A stretch of DNA of 64,000 nt from Paracoccus sp. (in: a-proteobacteria) (lineage in GTDB: Bacteria > Pseudomonadota > Alphaproteobacteria > Rhodobacterales > Rhodobacteraceae): the NCBI RefSeq assembly GCF_030604785.1, contig NZ_JAUVVF010000001.1, positions 1 through 64,000 of the forward strand, read 5' to 3'. This document shows positions 15,959 to 25,607 of this stretch, piece by piece; within the stretch, counting starts at the first letter, position 1; each line of letters opens with the position of its first letter. The position numbers and the translations under genes were made by a program. The notes beneath the pieces are model-generated. The model searched no databases. It was not told where the DNA came from and saw only the letters and a program-made list of their open reading frames with translations.

Positions 15959-18237
15959 TGGCGCGCGGTTTTTCCCCCGGCCAGCCCCGCCGGGGTGGCC
16001 TTGCGCGGGCGGGCCGCATCGCGCGGCGCAGCCTGCTGATTGGCTCGGTCGCGGTGGCGGGCGGCGTGGCCTTCGGCGCCTGGCGCTACACGCGGCCCTT
16101 GCCCGATCCCTTTGCCGATGACGCGGAAACCGTGGCCCTGACGCCCTATGTCGTGATCGACGCCGAGGGCATCACCCTGATCGCGCCCCGCGCCGACAAG
16201 GGGCAGGGCAGCCGTTGGGTGCAGGCCGCCCTGATCGCCGAGGAACTGGACATCGACCCGGCCTCGGCCCGGATCGAGGCAGGTCCGGTCAGCCCCGCCT
16301 ACTATAACCGCGCGCTTCTGGCCGAGAACCTGCCCTTTCTGCCGACCGATCAGGGCTGGCTGGCGCGCAATGCCCGCGCCGCCTCGGACATTCCGGCCCG
16401 GCTTCTGGGCCTGCAGATGACCGGCGGCAGCTCGACCGTGCCCGACGGTTTCCGCAAGCTGCGCGAGGCCGGCGCGGTCGCCCGCGAGACCCTGAAAGAG
16501 GCTGCCGCCCTGCGCGAGGGGCTGGACCGCACGGCTTTGGGGACCGAGGACGGCCATGTCGTCCTGCCCGACGGGCGGCGCATCCCCTATGCCGATCTTG
16601 CCGTCGAAGCCGCCCGGATCGAGCCCGTGACGACGATCGTGCTGCGCGATCCGGCGCAATGGCGGCATCTGGGCAAGCCGATGCAGCGCGGCGATATCGT
16701 CGCGAAATCCACAGGGACGCAGGAATTCGGCATCGACCTTCGCCTGCCCGACATGCTGTTCGCCACGGTCCGCGCCGCGCCCGAAGGCGGGCAGGCGCGC
16801 CTGATCGACGACGGCGCGGCGCGCGCCTTTCCGGGCGTGCATTCCGTCACCGCGATCTCGGGTGGCGTGGCCGTTCTGGCCCAGACCACTTGGCACGCCT
16901 TTCGCGCCGCCGACGCGCTGGTGCTGGAGCTGACCGGCCCGACCGACCGCCCCGCCGACAGCGCCGCGATCTGGGATGCATTGTCGCGCAGCTTCGAGGA
17001 ACGCGGCCATGACAGCCGCAACCGCAATGACGGCGATGTCGAGGCCGCGCTTGCCGCAGGCGATGGTGTGATCGAGGCCGAATACCGCGTTCCCTTCCTG
17101 GCCCATGCGCCGATGGAGCCCCTGAACGCCACCGTGCTTGTCACCGACAGCGCCTGCCATATCTGGGCGGGCACGCAGATCCCTGATTTCGTCGTGACCC
17201 ATGCCGCCCGGCTGACCGGTCTGCCCCAGACCGCGATCCGGCTGGAAAACCCGATGATCGGCGGCAGTTTCGGGCGCAGGCTGGAACTGGATTTCATCCT
17301 TCAGGCCATCGAGGTCGCGCAATCCGTTCCCGGCCGCCCCGTCAAGATGACCTGGACGCGCGAGGAGGATTTCGCCCAGTCCCGCCCGCGTCCCGCCCAG
17401 ATCGCCCGCGCCCGCGGCCGCGTGGGCGAGACCGGGATCGAGGCGCTGGACCTGACCATCGCCTCGCCCTCGGTCATGTCGTCGTGGTTCGGGCGCGTCT
17501 GGATGAACCCGCCCGGCCCCGATATCAGCATCGTGGCCGGCGCCTGGGACCAGCCCTTTGCCATCCCGCATTTCCGCGTGACGGGTAAGCGCGCCCCGGA
17601 TCTGGCCCCGGTCAGCAGCTGGCGCTCGGTGGGCGCGTCAAGCACGGGCTTCTATCTCGGCAGCTTCATGGACGAGATGTTCGAGTCCGCCGGGATCGAT
17701 CCGTTCGACGGCCTTCTGCGCGCCTGCAACGACGATGTGTCGCGCACGGTGATCGACGAGGCGCGGCGCCTGTGCGACTGGCGCGGTCGCCAGCCGGGAC
17801 CGGGCCGGGGCAGGGGCGTCGCCTTCTGCCTCAGCTTCGGCGTCCCCTGCGCCGAGGTGGTCGAGGTCGAGGACACCCCACAGGGCCTGCGCATCACCGA
17901 GGCCTGGGCCGTGGCTGATATCGGCACCGTGCTGGACCCGGTGAATGCCGAGGCGCAGCTTTCGGGCGGCATGCTGTTCGGGCTGGGCCATGCGATGAAC
18001 TGCCAGATCACCTATGCCGACCACCGGCCTGAACAGCAGAATTTCTACGATCATGACGGGATGCGCCTGCCGCAATGCCCGCGCGTGACGACGCGCCTGC
18101 TGGAAAACGGCCCCGTCCGGGGCTTGGGTGAGCCCGGCCTGCCGCCCGCCGCGGCAGCCCTGGCCAATGCGATCCGCGCGGCAACCGGCCAGCGTGTGCG
18201 GCAGATGCCCTTCGCCGACCGGATCCGCTTTGCCTGA
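15958..18237 (+). CDS. Molybdopterin-binding large subunit, xanthine dehydrogenase family (isoquinoline 1-oxidoreductase beta-like)
   Basis: 759 residues. An N-terminal twin-arginine-like segment (RIARRSLLIGSVAVAGGVAF, Arg23-Arg24) suggests Tat export with its partner or a membrane anchor. The body matches IorB-type aldehyde-oxidase/xanthine-dehydrogenase molybdenum subunits: VVIDAEGITLIAPRADKGQG, MIGGSFGRRLELDFILQA, and the terminal GLGEPGLPPAAAALANAI carrying the active-site Glu (GxGEPG). Such enzymes hydroxylate N-heteroaromatics or oxidise aldehydes using a molybdopterin-cytosine dinucleotide cofactor. The substrate cannot be told from sequence. A cofactor nucleotidyltransferase gene overlaps its 3' end, supporting a self-contained operon. 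Confidence 0.9.
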   Translation: MARGFSPGQPRRGGLARAGRIARRSLLIGSVAVAGGVAFGAWRYTRPLPDPFADDAETVALTPYVVIDAEGITLIAPRADKGQGSRWVQAALIAEELDIDPASARIEAGPVSPAYYNRALLAENLPFLPTDQGWLARNARAASDIPARLLGLQMTGGSSTVPDGFRKLREAGAVARETLKEAAALREGLDRTALGTEDGHVVLPDGRRIPYADLAVEAARIEPVTTIVLRDPAQWRHLGKPMQRGDIVAKSTGTQEFGIDLRLPDMLFATVRAAPEGGQARLIDDGAARAFPGVHSVTAISGGVAVLAQTTWHAFRAADALVLELTGPTDRPADSAAIWDALSRSFEERGHDSRNRNDGDVEAALAAGDGVIEAEYRVPFLAHAPMEPLNATVLVTDSACHIWAGTQIPDFVVTHAARLTGLPQTAIRLENPMIGGSFGRRLELDFILQAIEVAQSVPGRPVKMTWTREEDFAQSRPRPAQIARARGRVGETGIEALDLTIASPSVMSSWFGRVWMNPPGPDISIVAGAWDQPFAIPHFRVTGKRAPDLAPVSSWRSVGASSTGFYLGSFMDEMFESAGIDPFDGLLRACNDDVSRTVIDEARRLCDWRGRQPGPGRGRGVAFCLSFGVPCAEVVEVEDTPQGLRITEAWAVADIGTVLDPVNAEAQLSGGMLFGLGHAMNCQITYADHRPEQQNFYDHDGMRLPQCPRVTTRLLENGPVRGLGEPGLPPAAAALANAIRAATGQRVRQMPFADRIRFA

Positions 18238-18787
18238 GGGCGGCACGACCGCGATCCTTCTGGCCGCGGGTGTTTCGCGGCGCTTCGGTCCCGAGGACAA
18301 GCTGCTGGCCCGCCATCGCGGCCTGCCGCTGATCGCCCATGCGGCGGGTGCGCTGAGGCGCATGCCGCTTGGGGACCGGATCGCGGTCATCGCCAATCCC
18401 GCGCTGGTTCCCCATCTGGACGGGTTCCGGATCGTCACCCTGCCGCCCGGCACGCAACCCTTGCAATCGGCCAGTCTGCGCGCGGGTCTTGGGGCTGCGG
18501 GGCAGCCCGAGCGCCTGCTGATCGCCCTTGGCGACATGCCCGACATCACGCCAGCCCATCTGGCGGAACTGGTCGCCCGAACCGGCGCCGACCTGCCGGC
18601 CGCCTCGACCGACGGAACGGCGATCCTGCCGCCGGCCTGCTTTCCGCAGGCCATGCTGCCGCGTCTGGCAGAGCTTTCGGGCGACAGGGGTGCGGCCACG
18701 CTACTGAAGGGCCTGCCGCCATCGCAGCTTGTTCTGGCCCCCGCGCTTCTTCGCGATATCGACCGTCCCGAGGACCTCGGCCCCTGA
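18230..18787 (+). CDS. MocA-like molybdenum cofactor nucleotidyltransferase
   Basis: 185 residues starting at TTG 18230, inside the end of the large-subunit gene. The glycosyltransferase-A-like nucleotidyltransferase signature is LLAAGVSRRFGPEDKLLARH (LAAGxSxRxG...K), followed by IALGDMPDITPAHL (metal-binding GDMP). MocA/MobA proteins transfer CMP or GMP to molybdopterin. Linkage to an IorAB-type enzyme, which uses the cytosine form, favours CMP transfer. That is an inference from context. It ends 19 bases before the convergent doeD stop. Confidence 0.85.
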   Translation: MPEGGTTAILLAAGVSRRFGPEDKLLARHRGLPLIAHAAGALRRMPLGDRIAVIANPALVPHLDGFRIVTLPPGTQPLQSASLRAGLGAAGQPERLLIALGDMPDITPAHLAELVARTGADLPAASTDGTAILPPACFPQAMLPRLAELSGDRGAATLLKGLPPSQLVLAPALLRDIDRPEDLGP

Positions 18788-18806
18788 TCGCGGATCCGGA
18801 CGCGCC

Positions 18807-20177
18807 TCAGCCCAGCACTTCGGCGACGGCCTCGGTGGTGACGTCGACGATGCGGTCGGCCTCGGCCTCGGTCAGGCACAAAGGCGGCGCGAAACCCAGG
18901 ATGTCGCCCTGCGGCATGGCCCGCGCGATCACGCCGCGCTTCAGCATCGCGGCCACGACCTTGGCGCCCTTGCCCTCGGACGGATCGAAGAAAAGCCGCG
19001 CCTCGCGATCCGCGACCAGTTCCACCGCGCAGAGCATCCCTTCGCCGCGCACCTCGCCGACATGGGCGTGACCGCCAAGCGCCGCCGTCATCTGCCGGTT
19101 CAGATAGGCGCCCACGCGGCCCGCATTCCCGACCAGATCCAGTTCGTCGATCAGGGTCAGGTTGGCGATGCCGGCCGCCGCGCCGATGGGATGGGCGGAA
19201 TAGGTCCAGCCATGGCCCAGAACGCCGTTCTCGTCGGTGCCCTGTTCCAAGACCTTCCACATCCGTTGGCCCACGATGGTCGCGGACAGCGGCGCATAGG
19301 CGCTGGTCAGGCCTTTGGCGCAGGTGATCAGGTCGGGCTTCATGCCGTAATGATCGCTGCCGAACATGGTCCCCAGCCGTCCGAAGCCGGTGACGACCTC
19401 GTCCGCGATCAGCAAGATGTCGTGGCGTGCCAGCACCTTCTGGATCGCCTCCCAATAGCCGGCGGGGGGCGGCACGATGCCGCCTGTCCCCAACACAGGC
19501 TCACCGATGAAGGCCGCAATCGTGTCCGCGCCCTCGGCCTCGATCAGCGCCTCCAGGCGTTCGACGCAATGGGCGGTGAAATCGGCCTCGGACATGGCGG
19601 GGTCGGGGCGGCGGAAGTAATAGGGCGCCTCGGTATGGATCACCTGCGCCAGAGGCAGGTCGAATTTCTTGTGGAACAGTTCCAGCCCCGTCAGGCTGCC
19701 CGTGACCAGCCCCGATCCGTGATAGCCCCGCCAGCGGCTGATGATCTTCTTCTTCTGCGGGCGGTTCAGGATGTTGTTGTAATACCAGACCAGTTTGACG
19801 TTGGTCTCGTTCGCATCCGACCCGCCAAGCCCGAAATAGACCCGCGCCATGCCCTCGGGCGCGCGGTCCATGACCATCTTGGAGAGCGTGATCGAGGCCT
19901 CGGACCCGTGCCCGGCATAGGCGTGGTAATAGGCCAGCTCATGCGCCTGCTTGGCGATCGCATCGGCGATCTCTTTGCGGCCATAGCCCACATTCACGCA
20001 GTAAAGCCCCGCGAAACCGTCCAGCAGGCGGTTGCCGTCGCGGTCGGTGATGTGGCAGCCCTCTCCGCCGGTGACGATGCGCTGCGGCGCCTCGCCGCGC
20101 GCGAATTGCGCCAGATGCGTCGAGGGATGCATGAAGTTCTCGCGGTCCCACCGGGCCAGTTCGTCATTGGTCAGCAT
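18807..20177 (-). CDS. doeD: Class III aminotransferase, probable L-2,4-diaminobutyrate transaminase of ectoine degradation
   Basis: 456 residues of the fold-type I omega-transaminase family. Visible motifs are [58 protein letters not shown] and [11 protein letters not shown] with the PLP Lys. In ectoine catabolism this enzyme (DoeD, also called Atf) converts 2,4-diaminobutyrate to aspartate semialdehyde, the substrate of the preceding gene. I assign that role from the cluster, since the family has broad specificity. The start was set at the third of three close Met codons because AAAGGA lies six bases before it. It is last in asnC-doeC-doeD. Confidence 0.9.
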   Translation of the reverse strand: MLTNDELARWDRENFMHPSTHLAQFARGEAPQRIVTGGEGCHITDRDGNRLLDGFAGLYCVNVGYGRKEIADAIAKQAHELAYYHAYAGHGSEASITLSKMVMDRAPEGMARVYFGLGGSDANETNVKLVWYYNNILNRPQKKKIISRWRGYHGSGLVTGSLTGLELFHKKFDLPLAQVIHTEAPYYFRRPDPAMSEADFTAHCVERLEALIEAEGADTIAAFIGEPVLGTGGIVPPPAGYWEAIQKVLARHDILLIADEVVTGFGRLGTMFGSDHYGMKPDLITCAKGLTSAYAPLSATIVGQRMWKVLEQGTDENGVLGHGWTYSAHPIGAAAGIANLTLIDELDLVGNAGRVGAYLNRQMTAALGGHAHVGEVRGEGMLCAVELVADREARLFFDPSEGKGAKVVAAMLKRGVIARAMPQGDILGFAPPLCLTEAEADRIVDVTTEAVAEVLG

Positions 20178-20188
20178 CGTCATTCCTT

Positions 20189-21646
20189 TCATGCCCAGTC
20201 GCGGCAGACATATTTGATCTCGGTAAAAGCCTCGAGGCCCTGGCGCGCACCCTCGCGGCCCAGCCCGGATTGCTTCATCCCGCCAAAGGGGATGGGCGCG
20301 CCCGTCACCTTGGTGCGGTTCACGGCGACCATGCCGTATTGCAGCGCGCGGCTCAGGCGATAGATGCGGCGCGGGTCCTGGCTGTGCAGATAGGCGATCA
20401 GCCCGTATTCGCTGGCATTGGCGCGGGCGATCACCTCCTCCTCGGTGTCAAAGGGGGTCAGGGCGGCGACGGGGCCAAAGGTTTCCTCGCGCATGATCGC
20501 GGCCTCGTCGGGCACATCGGCTAGCACGGTCGGCTTGTAGAACAGCGGACCCAGTTCCGACGCGACCCCGCCCCCGGTCAGCAGGCGCGCGCCGCGGGCC
20601 AGCGCGTCATCGACATGGGCCTGCTGCTTGGCGACCTGCCTGTCGTGGATCAGCGGACCCAGATCGGCATCCTCGATCCCCGGTGCAAGGCGCAAGCCCT
20701 CGACTGCGGCGGCGAAGCGAGCGCAGAATTCGGCATAGACGGGGCGGTGGATGTAGAAGCGGTTGGCGCCGAGGCAATCCTGCCCGGTCGTGGCGAACTT
20801 GGCCTTGACCGCCTCGGTGACGGCGCGGTCCAGATCGGCGCCCTGAAAGACGATGAAGGGCGCGTGCCCGCCCAGTTCCAGAACCAGACGCTTCACCGTA
20901 TCGGCCGATTGGCGATAGAGCAGCCGTCCCACTTCGGTCGAGCCGGTGAAGGACAGGGCGCGGACGCGCGCATCCGAGGTCCATTCGCCGACAATGGCGG
21001 CCGCATCCCCGATCACGGTGTTCACGACGCCCGCCGGAAAGCCCGCCCGCTGAGCCAGCACCGCCAGCGCCAGCGCCGAAAGCGGCGTCTCGGCCGAGGG
21101 GTGGATGACCACGGTGCAGCCCGCACCCAGGGCGGCGGCAGCCTTGCGGGTGATCATCGCCGAGGGGAAGTTCCAGGGCGTCACAAGCGCGGCCACGCCC
21201 ACGGGCTCGCGCCACAGCTCCATCTCGGCATCGGGCAGGTGGCTGGTCACGCCCTCGATATTGGGGCGCAGGGCCTCCTCGGCGTAGAACTGCACGAAGC
21301 TTGCGGCATAGTCGATCTCTCCGCGCGCCTCGCTGATGGGCTTGCCCTGTTCGGCGACCATGATCCGGGCCAGATCCTCGCGCGCGGACATGATCAGCGC
21401 GTGCCAGCGATGCAGGATCGCGGCGCGGTGCTGGGGCAGCATCGAGGCCCAGCCGGGAAAGGCATTCTGCGCGGCATCGACGGCGGCGCGGGCACCGGCC
21501 TGATCGCTGATGCGGACCTGCGCGACGACGGCGCCGGTGGCGGGGTCGCGCACGGCCAGCCGCCCCTCGGCCGGGAAATCGCCCGCGCCGGGCAGCAGCG
21601 CGGGATCGGTCAGGCTTTCGGTCAGGCTTGTCTGGTGATCCAGCAT
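20189..21646 (-). CDS. doeC: Semialdehyde dehydrogenase of ectoine degradation (aspartate-semialdehyde oxidising)
   Basis: 485 residues of the succinate-semialdehyde dehydrogenase branch of the ALDH superfamily. Catalytic residues are visible: [13 protein letters not shown] (general-base Glu) and [13 protein letters not shown] (nucleophilic Cys), with [11 protein letters not shown] and FTGSTEVGR for NAD(P) binding. In ectoine-degrading bacteria this enzyme (DoeC, or Ssd) oxidises aspartate semialdehyde to aspartate. The start MLDHQTSL has AAGGAGA seven bases upstream. It lies just before doeD and is preceded by a phased set of dyads and the AsnC-type regulator. Confidence 0.9.
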   Translation of the reverse strand: MLDHQTSLTESLTDPALLPGAGDFPAEGRLAVRDPATGAVVAQVRISDQAGARAAVDAAQNAFPGWASMLPQHRAAILHRWHALIMSAREDLARIMVAEQGKPISEARGEIDYAASFVQFYAEEALRPNIEGVTSHLPDAEMELWREPVGVAALVTPWNFPSAMITRKAAAALGAGCTVVIHPSAETPLSALALAVLAQRAGFPAGVVNTVIGDAAAIVGEWTSDARVRALSFTGSTEVGRLLYRQSADTVKRLVLELGGHAPFIVFQGADLDRAVTEAVKAKFATTGQDCLGANRFYIHRPVYAEFCARFAAAVEGLRLAPGIEDADLGPLIHDRQVAKQQAHVDDALARGARLLTGGGVASELGPLFYKPTVLADVPDEAAIMREETFGPVAALTPFDTEEEVIARANASEYGLIAYLHSQDPRRIYRLSRALQYGMVAVNRTKVTGAPIPFGGMKQSGLGREGARQGLEAFTEIKYVCRDWA

Positions 21647-21685
21647 GGCAAATCTCCTTTTCGGGGCCATGATGGGGGTGGGGGC

Positions 21686-21761
21686 AGGGGAAATTCCCCT
21701 GAACTTGGCCTGCGCGGCAGAGAAATTCTCTGACCGGGCGGGCCGGGGCCGAGAATTCCTC
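21686..21761 (-). promoter_or_regulatory. Three phased dyads upstream of doeC, probable operator array of the adjacent AsnC/Lrp regulator
   Basis: Two perfect 15-bp inverted repeats and one weaker copy share a GAAATTC-like core. Dyad 1 is AGGGGAAATTCCCCT (21686-21700, centre 21693). Dyad 2 is CAGAGAAATTCTCTG (21718-21732, centre 21725). Dyad 3 is GAGAATTCCTC (21751-21761, centre 21756, one mismatched pair). Centre spacing is 32 and 31 bp, three helical turns, so all three face the same side of the helix. Lrp/AsnC octamers typically wrap DNA carrying phased sites. Dyad 3 reaches the asnC stop codon. Confidence 0.72.
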
Positions 21762-22246
21762 TAGCCCAGCAACGCGGTGGCGGGGGGCAGGTCCTTCACG
21801 GGCTTGGTAACGATATAGCTGAAATAGCGCCTCAGCCCGGCGCGGCTTTCCAGCAGACCGTCCATCAGGTCCTGAAAGGCCGCCACGTCGCGGGCCACCA
21901 CATGCAGCAGGTAATCGAAGCCCCCGCCGATGGCCCAGCAGCCGGTGACGGCATCGGTGCGGGCGATCACGCGCTCGAAGATCTGGAAGCTTTCGGCGCG
22001 GTGGCTGTCCAGCTCGACGGTGACAAAGACCTGCACATGCGGCCCAAGCGCGGCCAGGTCGATCTGGGCGCGGTAGCCGCGGATCAGACCCGCCTGTTCC
22101 AGCCGCCGCATCCGGTCCCAGCAGGGGGTCGGCGACAAGTTCACCCGCGCGGCCAGTTCAGTTTTGGCGATGCGCCCCTCGCGCGAGAGCACCGCCAGAA
22201 TGGCGATGTCGCGGTCGTCGAGGCGGAGGGCGCGCGGCGGGATCAT
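21761..22246 (-). CDS. asnC: Lrp/AsnC-family transcriptional regulator of the ectoine locus
   Basis: 161 residues, normal for the family. An N-terminal winged helix (LDDRDIAILAVLSREGRIAK, then TELAARVNLSPTPCWDRMRR) is followed by the RAM/AsnC effector domain (YRAQIDLAALGPHVQVFVTV, AVTGCWAIGGGFDYLLHVVA). Ectoine-catabolic clusters usually carry such a gene (asnC or doeX), and related proteins bind diaminobutyrate-type intermediates. The ATG was chosen where family homology starts; no strong Shine-Dalgarno is present. It precedes doeC-doeD on the same strand and diverges from enuR across 64 bases. Confidence 0.93.
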   Translation of the reverse strand: MIPPRALRLDDRDIAILAVLSREGRIAKTELAARVNLSPTPCWDRMRRLEQAGLIRGYRAQIDLAALGPHVQVFVTVELDSHRAESFQIFERVIARTDAVTGCWAIGGGFDYLLHVVARDVAAFQDLMDGLLESRAGLRRYFSYIVTKPVKDLPPATALLG

Positions 22247-22310
22247 GGTCCCGGTTCTTTCCGCAGGCGCACGGCTTGTCAATCGCCCGGCTTGGCGCGA
22301 TCCTTGGCGC

Positions 22311-23672
22311 ATGTCGCATTGGCCGCTTCGCAAGGATGACATCACCCGCCCCGCCTATCGCAGCCTGGCCCAGGGGATTGCGGCGGCCATCGATTCGGGC
22401 AGCCTGCGCCCCGGCCAGCGCCTGCCGCCGCATCGCGACCTGGCCTGGCAGCTGGGCCTGTCGGTCCAGACCGTCAGCCGCGCCTATGAGGAACTGATCC
22501 GCGCCGACCTGATCTCGGGCGAGGTGGGGCGGGGCAGTTTCGTGAAATCCGGCCCGCGCGAGACGATCGAGGTGCCGTGGTTCCGCGCCCCCACCGACCG
22601 GCCGCCGATCGACCTGTCGATGATGACGCCGGTGGCCCTGCCGCAGATCCGCACGGCCTGGGCCGAAAGCCTGGTGCGCGTGGCGGGGCGCCTGCCAGAT
22701 CCGGCGATCCTGTCCTTTCGCCCCCGCCAGACCATGTCGCTTTACGGCGGCATGGCGGCGTCCTGGCTGGCGCGCTGCGGCATGGTGGTGCCCGCGCAGC
22801 GCATCCTGATCACCAACGGCACCACGCCCGCGATGTTCGTCGCGCTGATGACCGTGGCCCAGCCCGGCGACATCATCGCGACCGAGGCCGTGACCTGTCA
22901 CACGCTGAAACCCGCCGCCAAGCATCTGCATCTGCGGCTGCGCGGCATACCCGATGATGGGGCGGGCATGGACCCCGACGCGCTGGAAGCCGCCGCGCGC
23001 GCCTCGGGCGGGCGGATGAAGGCGGTGTTCCTGCTGCCCTCGGGGGGCGGGCCGCTGGCGCGGATCATGGATCGGGACCGGCGCGAGGCGCTGGCGCGCG
23101 CGGCGACGCGGGCCGGGCTTGCGATCCTGGAAAGCGACCCGACCGGGCCGATGCCGCCACGCCGTCCGGCGGCCTTGGCCAGCCATGCACCGGAACGCAG
23201 CTTCTATTTCACCGGCCTGTCGAAATGCCTGTCGCCGGGTCTGCGGCTGGGCTTTCTGGCCATGCCGGAAGACATGGCCGAGGCCGCGCTGAACCGGCAT
23301 CTGTCGATGTCCTGGATGGCGACGCCGCTGATGGCCGAGATCGCCCAGGACTGGATCACCGGCGGCACCGCCGATGCGCTGATCGAGGCACAGCGCGCCG
23401 AACTGGCTCTGCGCAACCGCATGGTGCAGCGGATCCTGGGCGCGCAGGCGCAGGGCTTTCCCCACGGCCTGCATCGCTGGCTGACCCTGCCCACCGATGC
23501 CGACGAGGCCGAGACGCTGGCCCACGCCCTGTCCCACCAGATCGCGCTGGCCCCCGGCGCGGGCTTTGCCACGCTGCCCGCGCGCCCCGCCCTGCGCCTG
23601 TCCATCGGCGGCGCCAGCACGCGCGAACTGGAACAGGCGCTGCGCATCCTGTCGGCAATCCTGCCCCGCTGA
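22311..23672 (+). CDS. enuR: MocR/GntR-type regulator EnuR of ectoine utilisation
   Basis: 453 residues. A GntR winged-helix domain (YRSLAQGIAAAIDSGSLRPG, QRLPPHRDLAWQLGLSVQTV) is fused to a fold-type I aminotransferase-like domain. The predicted PLP-binding lysine is Lys305 in FYFTGLSKCLSPGLRLGF. In the characterised Ruegeria protein an equivalent lysine holds PLP, which reacts with the ectoine breakdown products N-alpha-acetyl-diaminobutyrate and diaminobutyrate to relieve repression. The aminotransferase core lacks the usual D-Y-D-SEFRY run and reads ESDPTGPMPPRRP. It lies immediately upstream of uehABC-usp-eutABCDE, the operon it is expected to control. Confidence 0.92.
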   Translation: MSHWPLRKDDITRPAYRSLAQGIAAAIDSGSLRPGQRLPPHRDLAWQLGLSVQTVSRAYEELIRADLISGEVGRGSFVKSGPRETIEVPWFRAPTDRPPIDLSMMTPVALPQIRTAWAESLVRVAGRLPDPAILSFRPRQTMSLYGGMAASWLARCGMVVPAQRILITNGTTPAMFVALMTVAQPGDIIATEAVTCHTLKPAAKHLHLRLRGIPDDGAGMDPDALEAAARASGGRMKAVFLLPSGGGPLARIMDRDRREALARAATRAGLAILESDPTGPMPPRRPAALASHAPERSFYFTGLSKCLSPGLRLGFLAMPEDMAEAALNRHLSMSWMATPLMAEIAQDWITGGTADALIEAQRAELALRNRMVQRILGAQAQGFPHGLHRWLTLPTDADEAETLAHALSHQIALAPGAGFATLPARPALRLSIGGASTRELEQALRILSAILPR

Positions 23673-23685
23673 ACGGCGGGCATGT

Positions 23686-23733
23686 CATGACAATCCCGAG
23701 GGCGGTTTGACTCGGCCCCCGAAAATTGTCATG
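23686..23733 (+). promoter_or_regulatory. Inverted repeat and AT-rich promoter region before uehA, candidate EnuR operator
   Basis: CATGACAAT (23686-23694) is repeated as its exact complement ATTGTCATG (23725-23733) with 30 bases between. A short AT-rich island (23735-23760, containing TTTAATATATAAATTGACTTG) follows and is the only AT-rich stretch in this 199-base gap, so it probably includes the core promoter. I could not settle one -35/-10 pair. MocR-type regulators commonly bind two separated half-sites. Confidence 0.6.
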
Positions 23734-23871
23734 GTTTAATATATAAATTGACTTGAATTCGGCTTGCACAGAACTCTCTGCCCAAGCCGGAGCGGGCGAT
23801 CACAGCCCCGAATCCTGCAACCCGAGGGCTGGCCGCGACCCGGCAACAAGCCCCCACCAACAGGAGAAGAC

Positions 23872-24879
23872 ATGACCATCAAGACCCTGACCGCCGCCAG
23901 TGCCGCGGCGCTGATCATCGGTGCCGGAACCGCCATGGCCGACACGTGGCGCTATGCCTTCGAAGAGGCGCTCGACGAGGTGCAGGGCGTCTTTGCCCAG
24001 AAGTTCAAGGAAGAGATCGAGGCCAATTCGGACCACGAGGTCCAGCTGTTCCCCTTTGGCACGCTCGGTGAATCCGACAACATCCTGGAACAGACGCAGG
24101 CCGGCATCCTGCAATTCGTGAACCAGTCCCCCGGCTTCACCGGCGCCCTGATCCCCGAGGCGCAGGTCTTCTTCGTGCCCTACCTGCTGCCCGAGGACGA
24201 GGATCAGCTGGTCCGGTTCTTCCGCGAATCCGAGACGATCAACCGCATCTTCCCCGAGCTTTACGCAGATCAGGGGCTTGAACTCCTGACCATGTATCCC
24301 GAGGGCGAGGTGATGCTGACCACCGACCGCCCCGTGACCAGCCCCGCCGACCTGAACGACGTGAAGGTCCGCGTGATGACGAACCCGCTGCTGGTCTCGA
24401 GCTATCAGGCCTTCGGCGCGACGCCCACGCCGCTGCCCTGGGGCGAGGTCTATGGCGGCCTTCAGACCGGCATCATCGACGGTCAGGAAAACCCCGCCTT
24501 CTTCATCGAATCCACGCGGATGTATGAAGTGACCGACCACATCACGCGGCTTGGCCACAACAACTTCACCACCGCGCTGATGGCCAACAAGGACTTCTTC
24601 GACGGCCTGTCCGAAGAGGACCAGACCCTGATCCGCAACGCGACCGAGGCGGCCTTCGATCATATCATCGAATACCAGCAGGGCCTGACCGAGGAATCGC
24701 TGGAACGGATCATGGAGGCCAAGCCCTCGATGACCGTCACCACCCTGACCGAGGAACAGCGCGCCCCCTTCCGTGACACGGCCGAGCAGGTCGAGGCGAC
24801 CTTCCTCGAGATCGGTGGCCCGCGCTCGCAAGAGGTGCTGGACCAGATGAAGGCCGATCTCGAGGCGGCCGCCCAGTGA
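23872..24879 (+). CDS. uehA: TRAP transporter periplasmic binding protein for ectoine/hydroxyectoine
   Basis: 335 residues. A Sec signal peptide ([23 protein letters not shown]) is followed by a DctP-type TRAP binding domain ([77 protein letters not shown]). It captures ligand in the periplasm and hands it to UehBC. Ligand assignment rests on the attached eutABCDE genes. AGGAGA precedes the ATG. It is the first gene after the putative EnuR-controlled promoter. Confidence 0.94.
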   Translation: MTIKTLTAASAAALIIGAGTAMADTWRYAFEEALDEVQGVFAQKFKEEIEANSDHEVQLFPFGTLGESDNILEQTQAGILQFVNQSPGFTGALIPEAQVFFVPYLLPEDEDQLVRFFRESETINRIFPELYADQGLELLTMYPEGEVMLTTDRPVTSPADLNDVKVRVMTNPLLVSSYQAFGATPTPLPWGEVYGGLQTGIIDGQENPAFFIESTRMYEVTDHITRLGHNNFTTALMANKDFFDGLSEEDQTLIRNATEAAFDHIIEYQQGLTEESLERIMEAKPSMTVTTLTEEQRAPFRDTAEQVEATFLEIGGPRSQEVLDQMKADLEAAAQ

Positions 24880-24941
24880 CGCATCCCCCGCCCGGCCCTG
24901 CGTGGGCCGGTCGGGATCCGCAACCCCCCGGAATCGCCCGC

Positions 24942-25604
24942 ATGTCGAACACCACGCCGCCTCCCGGCCCGCCCGTGACCGACCGCACCGCCGCCGAGGC
25001 GGGGGCCGAGATGCCTTCGGTCGGGGCCGACGATATCGACGACAGCGCCTATCGGTCCGGGTTGCCCGGCCCTCTTGGCTGGCTGGATCAGGGCATCGCG
25101 CGGCTGGAATCGGTGCTGCTGGCGCTGGGCGTCTTGGCGATGGCGGCGAATACCTGCGCCAATGTCGTCGGGCGCTATCTGTTCGGCCAGTCGCTCTACT
25201 GGTCCGAGGAACTCAATCAGGCGCTGATCATCCTGATCACCTTCGCGGGCATCTCCTATGCCGCGCGGCACGGCCGCCATATCCGCATGTCGGCCTTCTT
25301 CGACATGCTGCCCTTCCGGGCGCGCAAGCTGGCGATGGTGCTGATCTCGGCCATCACGGCGGCGCTGCTGCTGGGTCTGGCATGGTATGCCTATCAATAT
25401 GTCGCCACGCAGGCGGCGCGGGGCAGGGTCATGCCCGCCCTGCGCATCCCGAACTGGTGGATCCTCGTCTGGGTGCCCCTGGGCTTCTTCCTGACCGGGC
25501 TGCAATACGCGCTGACCGCGATCAGGAACCTCATCGACCCCGCCATCTGGCTGTCCACCGGCACGCTGGAGGGTTACGACGACAACCGCGAGGAAGAGGT
25601 CTAG
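24942..25604 (+). CDS. uehB: TRAP transporter small permease (DctQ type)
   Basis: 220 residues. About 45 variable Pro/Asp-rich residues precede a DctQ domain with four membrane segments: [60 protein letters not shown] and [20 protein letters not shown]. DctQ subunits pair with the large DctM permease in sodium-driven TRAP import. The ATG at 24942 has only a weak Shine-Dalgarno; a GTG at 24876 overlapping the uehA stop is an alternative that would add 22 residues. The C-terminus ends four bases before uehC. Confidence 0.9.
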   Translation: MSNTTPPPGPPVTDRTAAEAGAEMPSVGADDIDDSAYRSGLPGPLGWLDQGIARLESVLLALGVLAMAANTCANVVGRYLFGQSLYWSEELNQALIILITFAGISYAARHGRHIRMSAFFDMLPFRARKLAMVLISAITAALLLGLAWYAYQYVATQAARGRVMPALRIPNWWILVWVPLGFFLTGLQYALTAIRNLIDPAIWLSTGTLEGYDDNREEEV

Positions 25605-25607
25605 GCC

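Noticed and set aside
23748-23753. TTGACT in the uehA leader as a -35 box
   Set aside because: No acceptable -10 hexamer lies 16-18 bases downstream, so I left the core promoter unassigned.
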